A stretch of DNA of 33,804 bases from Bacillota bacterium (GCA_021821465.1 JAKACM010000045.1:1-33804); one strand, 5' to 3'. Shown: positions 15,898 through 24,460, numbered from the stretch's first letter. The notes: a model not told the origin generated them from the sequence alone. Program-made: numbers and translations.

Positions 15898-17928
15898 ATG
15901 GCAAACGAAGATGCGGGAATTGCCGAAACCGAAATCGCCGTACATTGGCATGAAGAGGAGTACTATTCTGCGCCCGAGAGTTTTGTGAAGCAGGCAAACA
16001 TGAACAACCCAAAGGCGCGAGAAGATTTTGCCCTCGAAAAATTCCCTGAGTGCTTTACCGATTACGGCGAATTGCTGCAGTGGGAACGGAAGTGGGACCA
16101 GTTGTTTGACGGCAGCAATCCTCCCTTTTGGCGATGGTTTGTGGGAGGAACGCTTAATGCATCGGTGAATTGCATTGATCGTCACCTTGAGGCGAATCGC
16201 AATAAGACTGCTTTATATTTCATCCCCGAGAACCCCGAGGAAACAAAACAAGTTATTACCTATCAAGATCTCTATGTTCGGGTTAATGAGATGGCCGCAT
16301 TGCTTCGGGACTTTGCCGGAGTCAAAAAGGGAGACCGTGTAACCATTCACATGCCTATGGTTGCGGAACTTCCTATTGCCATGTTAGCTTGTGCGCGGTT
16401 GGGCGCTATCCATTCCGTGGTTTTCGGAGGCTTTAGCGGCCAGGCATGTGCGGACCGTATGATTGATTCCGAAAGTCAAGTTTTGGTCACGATGGACGGC
16501 TATTACCGGAATGGCAAATGGCTGGATCACAAAGAAAAGGCGGACGTGGCGGTGGCACGAGCCGAAGAGGGTGGACTCCATGTGAGTAAGGTCCTGGTTT
16601 TTGAAAGACATCCGGGTCATTATTCCAGCGCCACACCACTGGTGGACGGGAGAGACGCCGTTATTAATGATGTGCTTCCGCAATTTCGAGGAGTCCGGGT
16701 AAAGCCGGCCACCATGCGCGCCGAGGACCCGTTGTTTTTAATGTACACGAGTGGATCCACCGGAAAACCTAAGGGCGTCCAGCACAGCACAGGCGGTTAC
16801 TTGTCATATGCGGCCGGCACGAGCAAATATGTTTTGGATATAAAGCCCGAGGATGTGTATTGGTGCATGGCCGATATTGGGTGGATTACCGGGCATTCTT
16901 ATATCGTTTACGGTCCCCTGGCTTTAGGCGGATCCTCCGTAATCTACGAAGGTGTGCCGGGGTATCCTAACGGGAATCGACCTTTTGCCATTGCCGAAGA
17001 ATTGGGTGTGAATATCTTTCATACATCGCCTACGGCCATTCGCGGACTGAGGACGATCAAGGATATCACCCCTGAGAAGTACAACTATCACTTCAAGCTG
17101 ATGGTGACTGTAGGAGAACCCATTGAACCGGATGTCTGGCGTTGGTACTATCATGTGATTGGACAAGATGAGGCCGTTATCGTCGATACATGGTGGCAGA
17201 CGGAAAATGGAGGATTTTTGGGTACGACAATCCCCGCATTGGAGAAAATGAAGCCGGGGAGTACCGGCCCCGGAGCCCCGGGAATCCATCCGATCATTTA
17301 CGATGATGCCGGACAAGAAATCGTTGCAGGTTCGGGACGCGGAGGGAATATTTGTATTCTTAATCCATGGCCAGGATGTTTACAGACGATTTGGAAAGAC
17401 CCGGAGCGTTTCGTTAATACCTACTATGCCAAGTACTGTAAGGATCCTAACAGCAAGGATTGGCACGACTGGCCGTATATGGCCGGAGATGGGGCCATGT
17501 TAGCCTCGGATGGATATTTTAGGATATTGGGGCGCATTGATGATGTCATCAATGTGGCCGGTCACAGGTTGGGGACAAAGGAACTGGAATCCGCTGTGCT
17601 GGAATTGGATGAGGTGGCCGAAGCGGCAGTTATTGCCGCCCATGACGAAATCAAAGGCATGGTGCCGGAACTCTATGTTTCACTTCAGCCTAATATTATC
17701 CCATCCGAAGAGTTGAGTCAGCGTATTATTCAGGCCATTGTGAGTGAGATTGGGCCCATTGCCCGTCCCCGCAAGGTTTGGATCGTTCCGGACCTCCCTA
17801 AAACCCGGTCAGGGAAGATCATGCGCCGGATCTTGGCTTCCATCTCGAATAATAAAGAGATTGGGGACGTGACCACATTGGCGAATCCCGAAGTGGTGGA
17901 AGCGATAAACCAAATGGTGCGTCCTTAA
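15898..17928 (+). CDS. acs: Acetyl-CoA synthetase (AMP-forming)
   Basis: A 676-residue ligase making acetyl-CoA from acetate, ATP and CoA through acetyl-AMP. MYTSGSTGKPKGVQH is the P-loop-like ATP motif. WWQTENGGF contains the acetate-pocket tryptophan typical of true Acs. YMAGDGAMLASDGYFRILGR and DDVINVAGHRLGTKELESA are the hinge and C-terminal motifs. KTRSGKIMRR carries the catalytic lysine that is acetylated for regulation in many bacteria. The preferred start is ATG 15898, behind AGGGAG; the ATG at 15877 has its ribosome binding site almost touching it. The acetate transporter follows, separated by about 110 bases. Confidence 0.94.
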   Translation: MANEDAGIAETEIAVHWHEEEYYSAPESFVKQANMNNPKAREDFALEKFPECFTDYGELLQWERKWDQLFDGSNPPFWRWFVGGTLNASVNCIDRHLEANRNKTALYFIPENPEETKQVITYQDLYVRVNEMAALLRDFAGVKKGDRVTIHMPMVAELPIAMLACARLGAIHSVVFGGFSGQACADRMIDSESQVLVTMDGYYRNGKWLDHKEKADVAVARAEEGGLHVSKVLVFERHPGHYSSATPLVDGRDAVINDVLPQFRGVRVKPATMRAEDPLFLMYTSGSTGKPKGVQHSTGGYLSYAAGTSKYVLDIKPEDVYWCMADIGWITGHSYIVYGPLALGGSSVIYEGVPGYPNGNRPFAIAEELGVNIFHTSPTAIRGLRTIKDITPEKYNYHFKLMVTVGEPIEPDVWRWYYHVIGQDEAVIVDTWWQTENGGFLGTTIPALEKMKPGSTGPGAPGIHPIIYDDAGQEIVAGSGRGGNICILNPWPGCLQTIWKDPERFVNTYYAKYCKDPNSKDWHDWPYMAGDGAMLASDGYFRILGRIDDVINVAGHRLGTKELESAVLELDEVAEAAVIAAHDEIKGMVPELYVSLQPNIIPSEELSQRIIQAIVSEIGPIARPRKVWIVPDLPKTRSGKIMRRILASISNNKEIGDVTTLANPEVVEAINQMVRP

Positions 17929-18037
17929 TTGACGGATCGTGAGATCCGAAAAGGCGCGGGGATCTCAGACTTCTCGCGCCGCACCCGATCTTGACTTGGT
18001 CTTGTTCAAAAATAATTTGAATAGAGGCGAAAATCAG

Positions 18038-18634
18038 ATGACAGGGAAATTAGCCAATCCTGGACCGTTAGGTCTTGCAGGTTTTGCATTCACTACGTGG
18101 ATGTTGAGCATGATTAATGCCGGTTGGTTTGACGCCCGTTCTTTGGGAATGGTTGTCGCGTTGGCGATGGCATATGGAGGTACGGCGCAACTGGTTGCCG
18201 GCATCTTAGAATACCCTCGTGGCAATACCTTTGGAACCGTCGCGTTCTTTTCATACGGAGCGTTTTGGTGGTCATTTGCTCTATTCGCGCATTATTTTGG
18301 TTCGGCGGTTCCGTCAGCCTTCGTTGGCTGGTATCTATTCGTTTGGGGCATATTTACTCTATATATGTGGGTCGCCACCTTCCGGATTAACAGGGGGTTG
18401 CAACTGGTCTTTCTGTTCCTGTGGTTAACATTCATCGTCCTAGGTATAGGGGCGTGGGGTCACTCTGCGGTAACCACTGAAATCGGGGGATATTTGGGAT
18501 TAATAACTGCAATTCTGGCCTTCTATGCATCGGCGGCGGACGTCATTAATCCGGCTTTCGGGCGGGATGTTTTGCCGTTACATCCATACTCTGAGCAATC
18601 TCGTTCCAAACCGGCGAAGCGCAGCGCCAGTTAA
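18038..18634 (+). CDS. satP: Acetate/succinate transporter, GPR1/FUN34/YaaH family
   Basis: A 198-residue, six-helix membrane protein of the AceTr family, importing acetate probably with protons. The family motif NPGPLGLAGFA is at the N-terminus, before helix 1. Helices follow with conserved glycines (AMAYGGTAQLVAGILEY, SYGAFWWSFAL, YLFVWGIFTLYMW, FLFLWLTFIVLGIG). The preferred start is ATG 18038, with GAGGCG at nine bases; an upstream in-frame start would add 33 non-family residues. The position after acs indicates an acetate uptake and activation unit. A strong terminator follows. Confidence 0.9.
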   Translation: MTGKLANPGPLGLAGFAFTTWMLSMINAGWFDARSLGMVVALAMAYGGTAQLVAGILEYPRGNTFGTVAFFSYGAFWWSFALFAHYFGSAVPSAFVGWYLFVWGIFTLYMWVATFRINRGLQLVFLFLWLTFIVLGIGAWGHSAVTTEIGGYLGLITAILAFYASAADVINPAFGRDVLPLHPYSEQSRSKPAKRSAS

Positions 18635-18647
18635 TAGGTATAACATG

Positions 18648-18693
18648 AGAGGAGAGCGGCAGTCTTTTGGCGACCGCTCTCCTCTACTCTTTA
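18648..18693 (+). terminator. Terminator of the acs-satP unit
   Basis: AGAGGAGAGCGG (18648-18659) pairs perfectly with CCGCTCTCCTCT (18674-18685), followed by ACTCTTTAT. Confidence 0.8.
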
Positions 18694-18739
18694 TCTTCGA
18701 GTCTTTACACTTAAGAGAACAGAGCTAATGAATGCGGTT

Positions 18740-18768
18740 TTGACTCACGTTCGTAACCATGCTATAAA
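18740..18768 (+). promoter_or_regulatory. Sigma-A type promoter now separated from its likely gene
   Basis: TTGACT (18740-18745), 17 bases, TATAAA (18763-18768). The next intact gene on this strand starts at 19685, with a decayed mobile element in between. Confidence 0.65.
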
Positions 18769-18904
18769 ATCGTTATGATGTACAAAGATGATTTAGAGCC
18801 AGGGCAGGGTAAAGTGGGATATTGCCGCACGTAGGCCAACGGGGGGGATAAACATTCTTCTCCTTTGTTACCAAATGCAACAGCCTCATCCGGAAAGTCT
18901 CATA

Positions 18905-19105
18905 ATGCGTCTTGATGACTGGTGCCCAAAGGCGGAACGAGGACTGTGTTCAGGCTCGACAATTGGATCCTGCAAGGTGAAGATCGTGCAGGCGCCAGGC
19001 AAACGCCGAAGGTTCCCATCGTCCCTGCGAGGGGAGAGCCGGTGGCAGACGTTCCCGAGGGGGGAGGGGCGCTCAAGGCCCACTTACCAGACCCGTAAGG
19101 GTGAA
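18905..19105 (+). ncRNA. Candidate omega (HEARO) RNA of the IscB element
   Basis: In ISC elements the guide RNA scaffold lies directly upstream of iscB. Here the corresponding 200 bases are GC-rich and full of short complementary segments, for example CCTGCA/TGCAGG (about 18970-18993) and GGCG/CGCC just after. No credible protein is encoded. The call rests on position and self-complementarity; I could not match a covariance model by eye. If correct, the guide would be copied from the flank near 18885-18905. Confidence 0.35.
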
Positions 19106-19106
19106 G

Positions 19107-19683
19107 GTGAAGGAAAGGACCATAGCGGCAACCGTGAACAGTACTCGTTGTGCCTCGTTCGGGAGGCTGGAAGAATCGGGTCTCGATGTGGAAGTCGCCA
19201 GCGGTGGTCGAACGAAGGGAAAGCGTCACCAGCTACATGTGCCCAAAGCCCACTGTCTGAATGCCGCCTGCGTGGGACAGGTCGATGCCGCTGAAAACGG
19301 GCAACAGCGGTCTTGAGCATCAACTGCGACGGGGCAGTTTATCAACGCACACGCCTCACGAAGCACGCTTTCCTGACTCGAAGCATAAGCACTTTGGGGC
19401 TCCAGACCGGAGACATGATGTGGGCCATGGTGACTACGGGCAAGAAAGTTGGGAGTGCCGTGTAGCGATACGGGCCAGCGGCAGCTTCAACATCAACGCG
19501 ACCTGAGGACTCGTTCAAGGGATCTCTCATCGCTTCTGGGCCTTCGTTCAACGGGAAGAGGCTTATGGGTACTCAGGGCCGACAATAGCTCGGCAAACGC
19601 GAAAGGAGAAGCGGGAATGGGGCAGACAGAGCATGGCATGCTATCTCTCTCCGGCCTGAAGGCCGAGGTTTCCCGCACGAATG
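19107..19683 (+). pseudogene. iscB: iscB remnant: C-terminal part only, frameshifted
   Basis: Fragments match the C-terminal half of IscB, the RNA-guided nuclease ancestral to Cas9. Frame 1 (about 19116-19280): TIAATVNSTRCASFGRLEES, then ASGGRTKGKRHQLHVPKAH and CLNAACVG, which is the RuvC-III region. Frame 2 (about 19316-19462): GAVYQRTRLTKHAFLTRS and LGLQTGDMMWAMVTTGKK. Frame 3 (about 19456-19590): CRVAIRASGSFNI, a TGA, then GLVQGISHRF and AYGYSGP. The tail returns to frame 2: AISLRPEGRGFP. The N-terminal arginine-rich region, RuvC-I, RuvC-II and HNH are missing. The product cannot be functional. Confidence 0.75.
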
Positions 19684-19684
19684 G

Positions 19685-20200
19685 ATGAAGCAAGCTTTAG
19701 TCATCGGACAGACAGGAATTCTGGCGGCTTTGACGCCTTGGTTGGTAAGCCAAGAATATGAGGTGAGCTTGATTAGTCAATCGCCCGTCACAACGGCCGA
19801 TATTGTGCACACGGACATGTCACGCTACGTCACACCGCTTGTACTTAATTACCATGATGCCATGAGGCTTCGAAGGTGGATAGAACATGTGCAACTGATG
19901 CAGGGACCACTGGATTTGGTGGTAAGTTGGATTGAGGAACCCAAAGAGTCTGTGTTAACAGTTATTTTTGAGGAGATTGCCGCTTACCGAAATGATTTCT
20001 GGCGGTGGATCGATGTGATCGATTCCCTGAGTCCGGCAATAACTCAAGTTCCGAAAGCGTGTCAAATCCAGCGAATTCTGTTGCCGGAATCCTTTCGATC
20101 GGATAAGGAAATGAGAATGAGGGCCGACAATATCCTTTCGACAGTGAAACGCCTGGTTCACAATCCGGACCAGTCAGTGATTGCTCTCCGCGAATTGTGA
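19685..20200 (+). CDS. Rossmann-fold short-chain dehydrogenase-like protein
   Basis: A 171-residue protein. The N-terminus MKQALVIGQTGILAALTPWL is a dinucleotide-binding beta-alpha unit of the TGGTGM-L type seen in short (about 180 residues) dehydrogenase-like proteins of Bacilli. LDLVVSWIEEP corresponds to the DLVVAWIH strand of that family. The Tyr-x-x-x-Lys catalytic pair of true SDR enzymes is not visible, so the activity is uncertain. The start lies immediately after the end of the decayed IscB element, and no ribosome binding site precedes ATG 19685 (nor 19681, out of frame). Expression may therefore be impaired or driven from within the element. Confidence 0.65.
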   Translation: MKQALVIGQTGILAALTPWLVSQEYEVSLISQSPVTTADIVHTDMSRYVTPLVLNYHDAMRLRRWIEHVQLMQGPLDLVVSWIEEPKESVLTVIFEEIAAYRNDFWRWIDVIDSLSPAITQVPKACQIQRILLPESFRSDKEMRMRADNILSTVKRLVHNPDQSVIALREL

Positions 20201-20289
20201 TCGGAGAAACCTTGGGGGAACTAAGCGGTGTGTATTTACAGTTTGGTATGCCTTTGCGTGACAGTCTTATGAGAGTTGGCAATAAATGA
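20197..20289 (+). CDS. 30-codon ORF overlapping both neighbours by four bases
   Basis: GTG at 20197 overlaps the TGA of the upstream gene (GTGA), and its own TGA at 20287-20289 overlaps the ATG of the glycosyltransferase (ATGA). The frame encodes 30 residues beginning MIGETLGELSGVYLQF. Such paired four-base overlaps are typical of translational coupling, so the ORF may be translated even if only to deliver ribosomes to the glycosyltransferase. No family is recognised and the peptide has no clear membrane segment. Confidence 0.4.
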   Translation: MIGETLGELSGVYLQFGMPLRDSLMRVGNK

Positions 20290-21443
20290 CGAGAGTCGGG
20301 AGTGGGACTACAATTCCTCAGTCGGTGTTGCGGATTACTTTTTTGCTTCCGGGTCCCCCTTCTGTTCCCGTTGGCGGTTACCGTGTCATTTACACTTATG
20401 CCAATCACCTGGCGCAACGAGGCCATCATGTCAGTATTGTTCATGCCGGCAAGCTGGGGCAATTCAAGCCACATGAGCCAACGTCGTGGAAAACATTACG
20501 GAAGGCCTACCGATATTGGTCGAGGATAAAACCGGCCATTATTCCGCCGCACGTATCCTGGCACGCCTTTCACCCTGGGGTCAAACTGATATTTCTCCCC
20601 AGCGAACCTACGGACCGGGTAATGCCGCTTGGCGATATCGTGGTGGCCAGTGCCTGGACCACGGCGGAATATTTGTTGGATTACAAACCGAACAAGGGAG
20701 AACGATTTTACCTCATTCAGCACCTTGAAACCTGGCAAGGACAAGAAGAACGAGTATTGGCGACATGGGCTTCACCTTTTCATAAAATCATGGTATCCCG
20801 CTGGCTTTACTCGGAAGGATTGAAACGCGGACTGGATGACTCGATCCATATTCCTATCGCTGTAGATCATGAACTGTTTCATCCGGGAACAGCGTTGGCT
20901 CCGAGGAAACCCAGTATTTTAGGCATGTATCATCCCTCTGTCTGGAAAGGCGGGGAGGATTTAATAGCCACCACCATTCGCTTGCGGGAATTATATCCCG
21001 CGGTTCCCATCTTGTTGTTTGGTGTGGCCAACCGTCCGTCGGAGTTGCCATTATCCATCGATTATGTTCAAAATCCCTCTCAAACGGCATTGGCTAATCT
21101 TTATAGAACTTACGCCATTTTTATTCATACCAGCCATCTTGAGGGATGGGCTTTACCCCCGGCCGAAGCCATGGCGTCTGGGTGTGTTTTTGTTGGTACG
21201 GATAGCCGAGGCAACAGGGACTATGCAGTAGGGGGTGTGAATGCGCTCGTGGTGGAACCCGGAGATATAGACGGGCTAGTGCAGAATGTCAGCCGCGTTA
21301 TGGAAAATAGCGGCCTGCAACAGCGTCTGCAAGAAGAAGGGGTGAAGACGTTATCCCAGTTTCAATGGGCACAGCGCACGGAAGACCTTGAGCAATACTT
21401 CGTCCGTTATAAGTTGGGATTCGTGAAAAAAGAAACACAGTAA
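20286..21443 (+). CDS. Glycosyltransferase, GT-B fold (family 4-like)
   Basis: A 385-residue glycosyltransferase. The N-terminal domain starts with RITFLLPGPPSVPVGGYRVI, the glycine-rich acceptor-side loop. The C-terminal domain carries HTSHLEGWALPPAEAMASGC, the EX7E-type nucleotide-sugar binding motif, and the strand VFVGTDSRGNRDYAVGGVNALVVEPGD. It probably adds a sugar to a surface polysaccharide or lipid at the cytoplasmic membrane; donor and acceptor are unknown. The start overlaps the preceding 30-codon ORF (ATGA) and has only a weak GAGAG box, which supports coupled translation. A hairpin follows the stop. Confidence 0.85.
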   Translation: MTRVGSGTTIPQSVLRITFLLPGPPSVPVGGYRVIYTYANHLAQRGHHVSIVHAGKLGQFKPHEPTSWKTLRKAYRYWSRIKPAIIPPHVSWHAFHPGVKLIFLPSEPTDRVMPLGDIVVASAWTTAEYLLDYKPNKGERFYLIQHLETWQGQEERVLATWASPFHKIMVSRWLYSEGLKRGLDDSIHIPIAVDHELFHPGTALAPRKPSILGMYHPSVWKGGEDLIATTIRLRELYPAVPILLFGVANRPSELPLSIDYVQNPSQTALANLYRTYAIFIHTSHLEGWALPPAEAMASGCVFVGTDSRGNRDYAVGGVNALVVEPGDIDGLVQNVSRVMENSGLQQRLQEEGVKTLSQFQWAQRTEDLEQYFVRYKLGFVKKETQ

Positions 21444-21469
21444 CCGGGCAGAGTTTTGTCTGCCCGGTT
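21442..21469 (+). terminator. Hairpin after the glycosyltransferase gene
   Basis: AACCGGGCAGA (21442-21452) pairs perfectly with TCTGCCCGGTT (21459-21469). It begins at the stop codon. There is no U-run on the plus strand, so it may be a weak or factor-dependent terminator. Confidence 0.55.
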
Positions 21470-21518
21470 AGTAGGTCAATTAATTGGTGGAACCATAAAA
21501 AGAGATGACCTATTATTC

Positions 21519-22274
21519 TTAGTTTAACTGCTCTGTGGGACGCACGAGAATTTCGTTTACGGCCATGCCCGCTGGCTGTTCGATGGCGTAAGCTATGGCC
21601 TCGGCCACATTCTCAGCCCTCAGGGGTTCTCCCGAGACTCGCGCCTTAAGTGCATCTAAGGCTTCGGTATCGGTGGTCATATTTAAAAGCTCCGTTTCGA
21701 CCAGACCCGGAGAAATCACGGTAGTTCTAATGTGATGGTGGCGGGAGACCAATTCCATTCGTAATCCTTCGGTGATGGCTCGTACTGCAAATTTAGTGGC
21801 ACTGTACACGACTCCGCCCAAACCGACTTTGTGTCCTGCGACAGAAGCAATATTAATGATGTGACCGTCGTCTTGCTGGACCATCACTGGCAAGACCGCA
21901 GCGACCCCGTACAATACTCCTTTAATGTTAACATCAACCATCCGCTCCCATTCGTCGACATGAAGTTTTTCCATGTACGACAGCGGCATCAGCCCCGCGT
22001 TATTAATCCATACATCAATACGGCCAAATCGTTCGAGAGCCAGGTCTTTAGACTGTTCCACCTGGTGTCGATCGCTCACATCCACCGCAAGGGGCACTAC
22101 GTCATATCCTTGGTTGCCCAATTCAGCAGCTATAGCATCAAGACGGTCTAATCGCCTGGCTGTGATGATTAACTTGGCACCGCGAGAGGATAACAGCCTG
22201 GCTGTGGCTTCCCCGATTCCACTGCTCGCGCCGGTTATCATAACCACTTTGTCGGTCAATTTATTCACTGGCAT
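21519..22274 (-). CDS. SDR-family NAD(P)-dependent oxidoreductase
   Basis: A 251-residue classical short-chain dehydrogenase/reductase. TGASSGIGEATA (N-terminus) is the cofactor loop, INNAGLMP the NNAG motif, and the catalytic set is Ser in NIASVAGHK with Tyr and Lys in VVYSATKFA. ARRLDRLD after beta 2 suggests preference for NADP. It resembles the YdfG-type enzymes acting on hydroxy acids or small alcohols. Substrate unknown. It is divergent from the sugar kinase, with about 140 bases between starts. Confidence 0.88.
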   Translation of the reverse strand: MPVNKLTDKVVMITGASSGIGEATARLLSSRGAKLIITARRLDRLDAIAAELGNQGYDVVPLAVDVSDRHQVEQSKDLALERFGRIDVWINNAGLMPLSYMEKLHVDEWERMVDVNIKGVLYGVAAVLPVMVQQDDGHIINIASVAGHKVGLGGVVYSATKFAVRAITEGLRMELVSRHHHIRTTVISPGLVETELLNMTTDTEALDALKARVSGEPLRAENVAEAIAYAIEQPAGMAVNEILVRPTEQLN

Positions 22275-22417
22275 TCACCTCTTAAGGGATTTTTGGGATG
22301 GCCCACAAACATGGATGGAAAACTGTCACCGAAGTTTTACCATAAATTTGGGAGCGCGAAACTCCAGTCGAATTCGAATCTATGGTAACATACCTTAAGT
22401 TGAAGGAGGTTCGCCAT

Positions 22418-23806
22418 ATGAAGCCAAAATGGGTGTTGGGTATTGATTTAGGCACAACGCATGTGAAAGCATTGGCTTTGAATGAAAGAGGACAAGTTGT
22501 GTTTAAAGACAATGCGACGCCAAGACTTTACACGCCGGCCAATGGCTTTTATGAGCAGGATCCTCAGGAAATCCTGACCATAGTACGATCGGTCATCGGT
22601 GAATGCCAAAATCGAGCCAACGTCGTGGGCATAGGACTGAGCGGTGCCATGCACACCTTTGTTGTTGTTGATGCCACTGATAGTCCCGTGACCCGCGTTT
22701 GGACGTGGATGGATCAGCGGTCGAGTTCGACTGCTCAGCAACTGAGGACTCAAGGAGCAGGGGAAAAGTGGTACTTCCGCACCGGATGCCCAGTCCATTC
22801 CATGTCTCCCGCAGTAAAATGGCTCCATTTTGGCCGATTTACCGGAGATTTGCGACCTATAGCCTTGAAAGACTGGATTTTTTATGAACTCACAGGACAA
22901 TGGGCCACGGATTTCTCGACGGCTGCGGCAAGCGGGATGATGGCATTGTCGGGAGTGTGGGATGAAGAGATCCTGAGATCGTTACACTTGATCCCAAATA
23001 TCCTACCCCCGATTCATCCGTGGGATTATGCCGTAAAAGGCATTGTATTAGGAGGTTCAGATGGGGTCATGGCACACTATGGCTTAAATGTCGTGACGCA
23101 GGCGGATACGGGGGTATTGACATGGGGAACATCGGCAGCCATGCGCGTATCAACAAATGATGCAATCCCTCAACAGTTTATGCCCAACGGAAGTTTTGCC
23201 TATTTTATGGGACCTGGACGAGGATACTTAGTGGGTCAAGCGCTGTCCAATGCAGGCAATGTGCTCGCATGGATCTCCAAAGTTCTGAAGATGTCCATCC
23301 AAGAAATCATCCAAAGGTCCGTGGCTCTAATTGAATTACCCGCTCCGCTTCCTCTCTTTATTCCCTACTTATTCGGTGAGCGCTCGCCTTTGTGGGATGA
23401 AACGCTCACAGCTCGATTTGAGAAGGTTCGTCCCGAATATAATGCAGAACATTTTGCGGGGGGTGTGGTTCTTTCGTTGCTGGCTTTGATCCGTGCTGCG
23501 TCAACGCGTTTGGAAACCTCTATGGGATCATGGAAATCCGTGTATACCGGTTCTAATCTGTCTCTTGCTACGCAATGGGGGCGAGCGGTCTCCAAGCTTT
23601 TCACGGTACCGCTATATTCGGTTCAAAGTGAAGACGTGTCGGTATTGGGCGCGGCGAAACTGGCTGCCGAGCAACAAGGATGGAAGATCAAAGGGGAATT
23701 CACAGACGTAGTGGCACAAGAGTTGGAATCGAGTGAGAAGCCCCTCGCGGCCCGGTTTTTGGCCCGCGTCGACGAAACAGTCGCAGCCCTTAATGATTGT
23801 CCATAA
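22418..23806 (+). CDS. FGGY-family carbohydrate kinase, probably gluconokinase
   Basis: A 462-residue sugar kinase. VLGIDLGTTHVKALAL is phosphate-1. GIGLSGAMHTFVVVDA and VWTWMDQRSS follow the gluconokinase pattern. FRTGCPVHSMSPAVKWLHF is the segment that separates gluconokinases from xylulokinases. LTWGTSAAMRV is phosphate-2 and VYTGSNLSLATQW lies in the adenosine region. The preferred start is ATG 22418, with AAGGAGGT at seven bases. The usual length is about 500, so this is slightly short. Substrate assignment is by motif resemblance only; no gluconate transporter or regulator lies nearby. Confidence 0.82.
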   Translation: MKPKWVLGIDLGTTHVKALALNERGQVVFKDNATPRLYTPANGFYEQDPQEILTIVRSVIGECQNRANVVGIGLSGAMHTFVVVDATDSPVTRVWTWMDQRSSSTAQQLRTQGAGEKWYFRTGCPVHSMSPAVKWLHFGRFTGDLRPIALKDWIFYELTGQWATDFSTAAASGMMALSGVWDEEILRSLHLIPNILPPIHPWDYAVKGIVLGGSDGVMAHYGLNVVTQADTGVLTWGTSAAMRVSTNDAIPQQFMPNGSFAYFMGPGRGYLVGQALSNAGNVLAWISKVLKMSIQEIIQRSVALIELPAPLPLFIPYLFGERSPLWDETLTARFEKVRPEYNAEHFAGGVVLSLLALIRAASTRLETSMGSWKSVYTGSNLSLATQWGRAVSKLFTVPLYSVQSEDVSVLGAAKLAAEQQGWKIKGEFTDVVAQELESSEKPLAARFLARVDETVAALNDCP

Positions 23807-23842
23807 TGATAACGGGGGTGCGAAGAGAGTCGGGCGTTTTTC

Positions 23843-24118
23843 CTAACGTATGTTAAATTCCTCATTGCCTTGTATTGAGATTTCCTCTTGGGAAACATGA
23901 TCCACACGGGCTAAGGCCGGCCCTTCTCCAATCCAGTCTAAGAACCGAAGGATGTTTTCGTCTTCACCTTCCGCTTCCAGTTGAACACAGTGATGATTCT
24001 CGCTGTTGCGTACCCAGCCGGCGATCTGGTAATTACGTGCCATGTTCCACGTGGCCTGGCGAAACCCCACCCCTTGAACCCGCCCAAAGATTTCGATCCG
24101 AAATCGCTTGCGACCCAT
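23843..24118 (-). CDS. acyP: Acylphosphatase
   Basis: A 91-residue enzyme hydrolysing carboxyl-phosphate bonds such as those of acetyl phosphate or 1,3-bisphosphoglycerate. The signature GRVQGVGFRQAT contains the catalytic Arg. GWVRNSENHHCVQLEAEGE contains the catalytic Asn and the second motif (usually GWVRN-GxVE). It has the usual family length. GGGGAGA precedes the ATG. It is a single gene. Confidence 0.92.
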   Translation of the reverse strand: MGRKRFRIEIFGRVQGVGFRQATWNMARNYQIAGWVRNSENHHCVQLEAEGEDENILRFLDWIGEGPALARVDHVSQEEISIQGNEEFNIR

Positions 24119-24460
24119 TTTGATCTCCCCTCAGTTTCCAGAACTCTGTTCATTCTTCGAAAGGACCTCTATAGATATCTTATCACGGCACCAAATTTCC
24201 CGTGTCTGTAAGTTTACCCTAAATACCTTACGAAGTTTGTGGTGATATGCGATAAAATTCTTACACAAGTATTGAACTCTGACATAAGTTCGTGTAAACT
24301 ATCGTCATGGGTTAAAACGATGGCCCTAGATGAGAACGGATACGCAATAGGTCCATAAAAATTGATGTTCGTTTGTCTAACATTAAATCTGCAAAACCTG
24401 ACAGAAATCAACACAAGGCGTCAATTTCACGATAAATGCCATATAGGGGGTTAGTTCCAT
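24119..24460. other. Intergenic region between acylphosphatase and the PucR fragment
   Basis: About 340 bases with no gene. It contains a promoter-like pair at 24272-24300 reading rightwards and AT-rich sequence. No trace of the missing N-terminal part of the PucR-type regulator is recognisable here. Confidence 0.4.
24272..24300 (+). promoter_or_regulatory. Candidate promoter for the PucR-HTH and zinc-finger genes
   Basis: TTGAAC (24272-24277), 17 bases, TAAACT (24295-24300), about 160 bases before the first candidate start codon. Confidence 0.45.

Larger units (their letters stand above)
18870..19683 (+). mobile_element. Decayed ISC-type (IscB) element of the IS200/IS605 superfamily
   Basis: A GC-rich stretch of about 800 bases without an intact gene. 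Its right half encodes, in three changing frames, the C-terminal part of an IscB-type RuvC nuclease. The right end has the subterminal hairpin CGGCC-TGAA-GGCCG (19652-19665) followed by AGGTTTCCCGCACG, like ends of IS605/ISC elements. The left half is highly structured and may be the omega RNA. The left boundary is uncertain (about 18870-18920). The element ends one to five bases before the start codon of the next gene. It carries no transposase and cannot make a full nuclease. Confidence 0.65.

Noticed and set aside
18875..19294. 139-residue open frame across the IscB element
   Set aside because: Arg/Gly/Ser-rich composition without a family. It crosses the candidate RNA part and runs out of frame against the IscB-like segments, so it is probably fortuitous in GC-rich DNA.
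18890..19690. Group II intron
   Set aside because: A GTG-CC start and structured GC-rich sequence suggested it, but no domain V hairpin or reverse transcriptase fragment is visible, while IscB signatures are.
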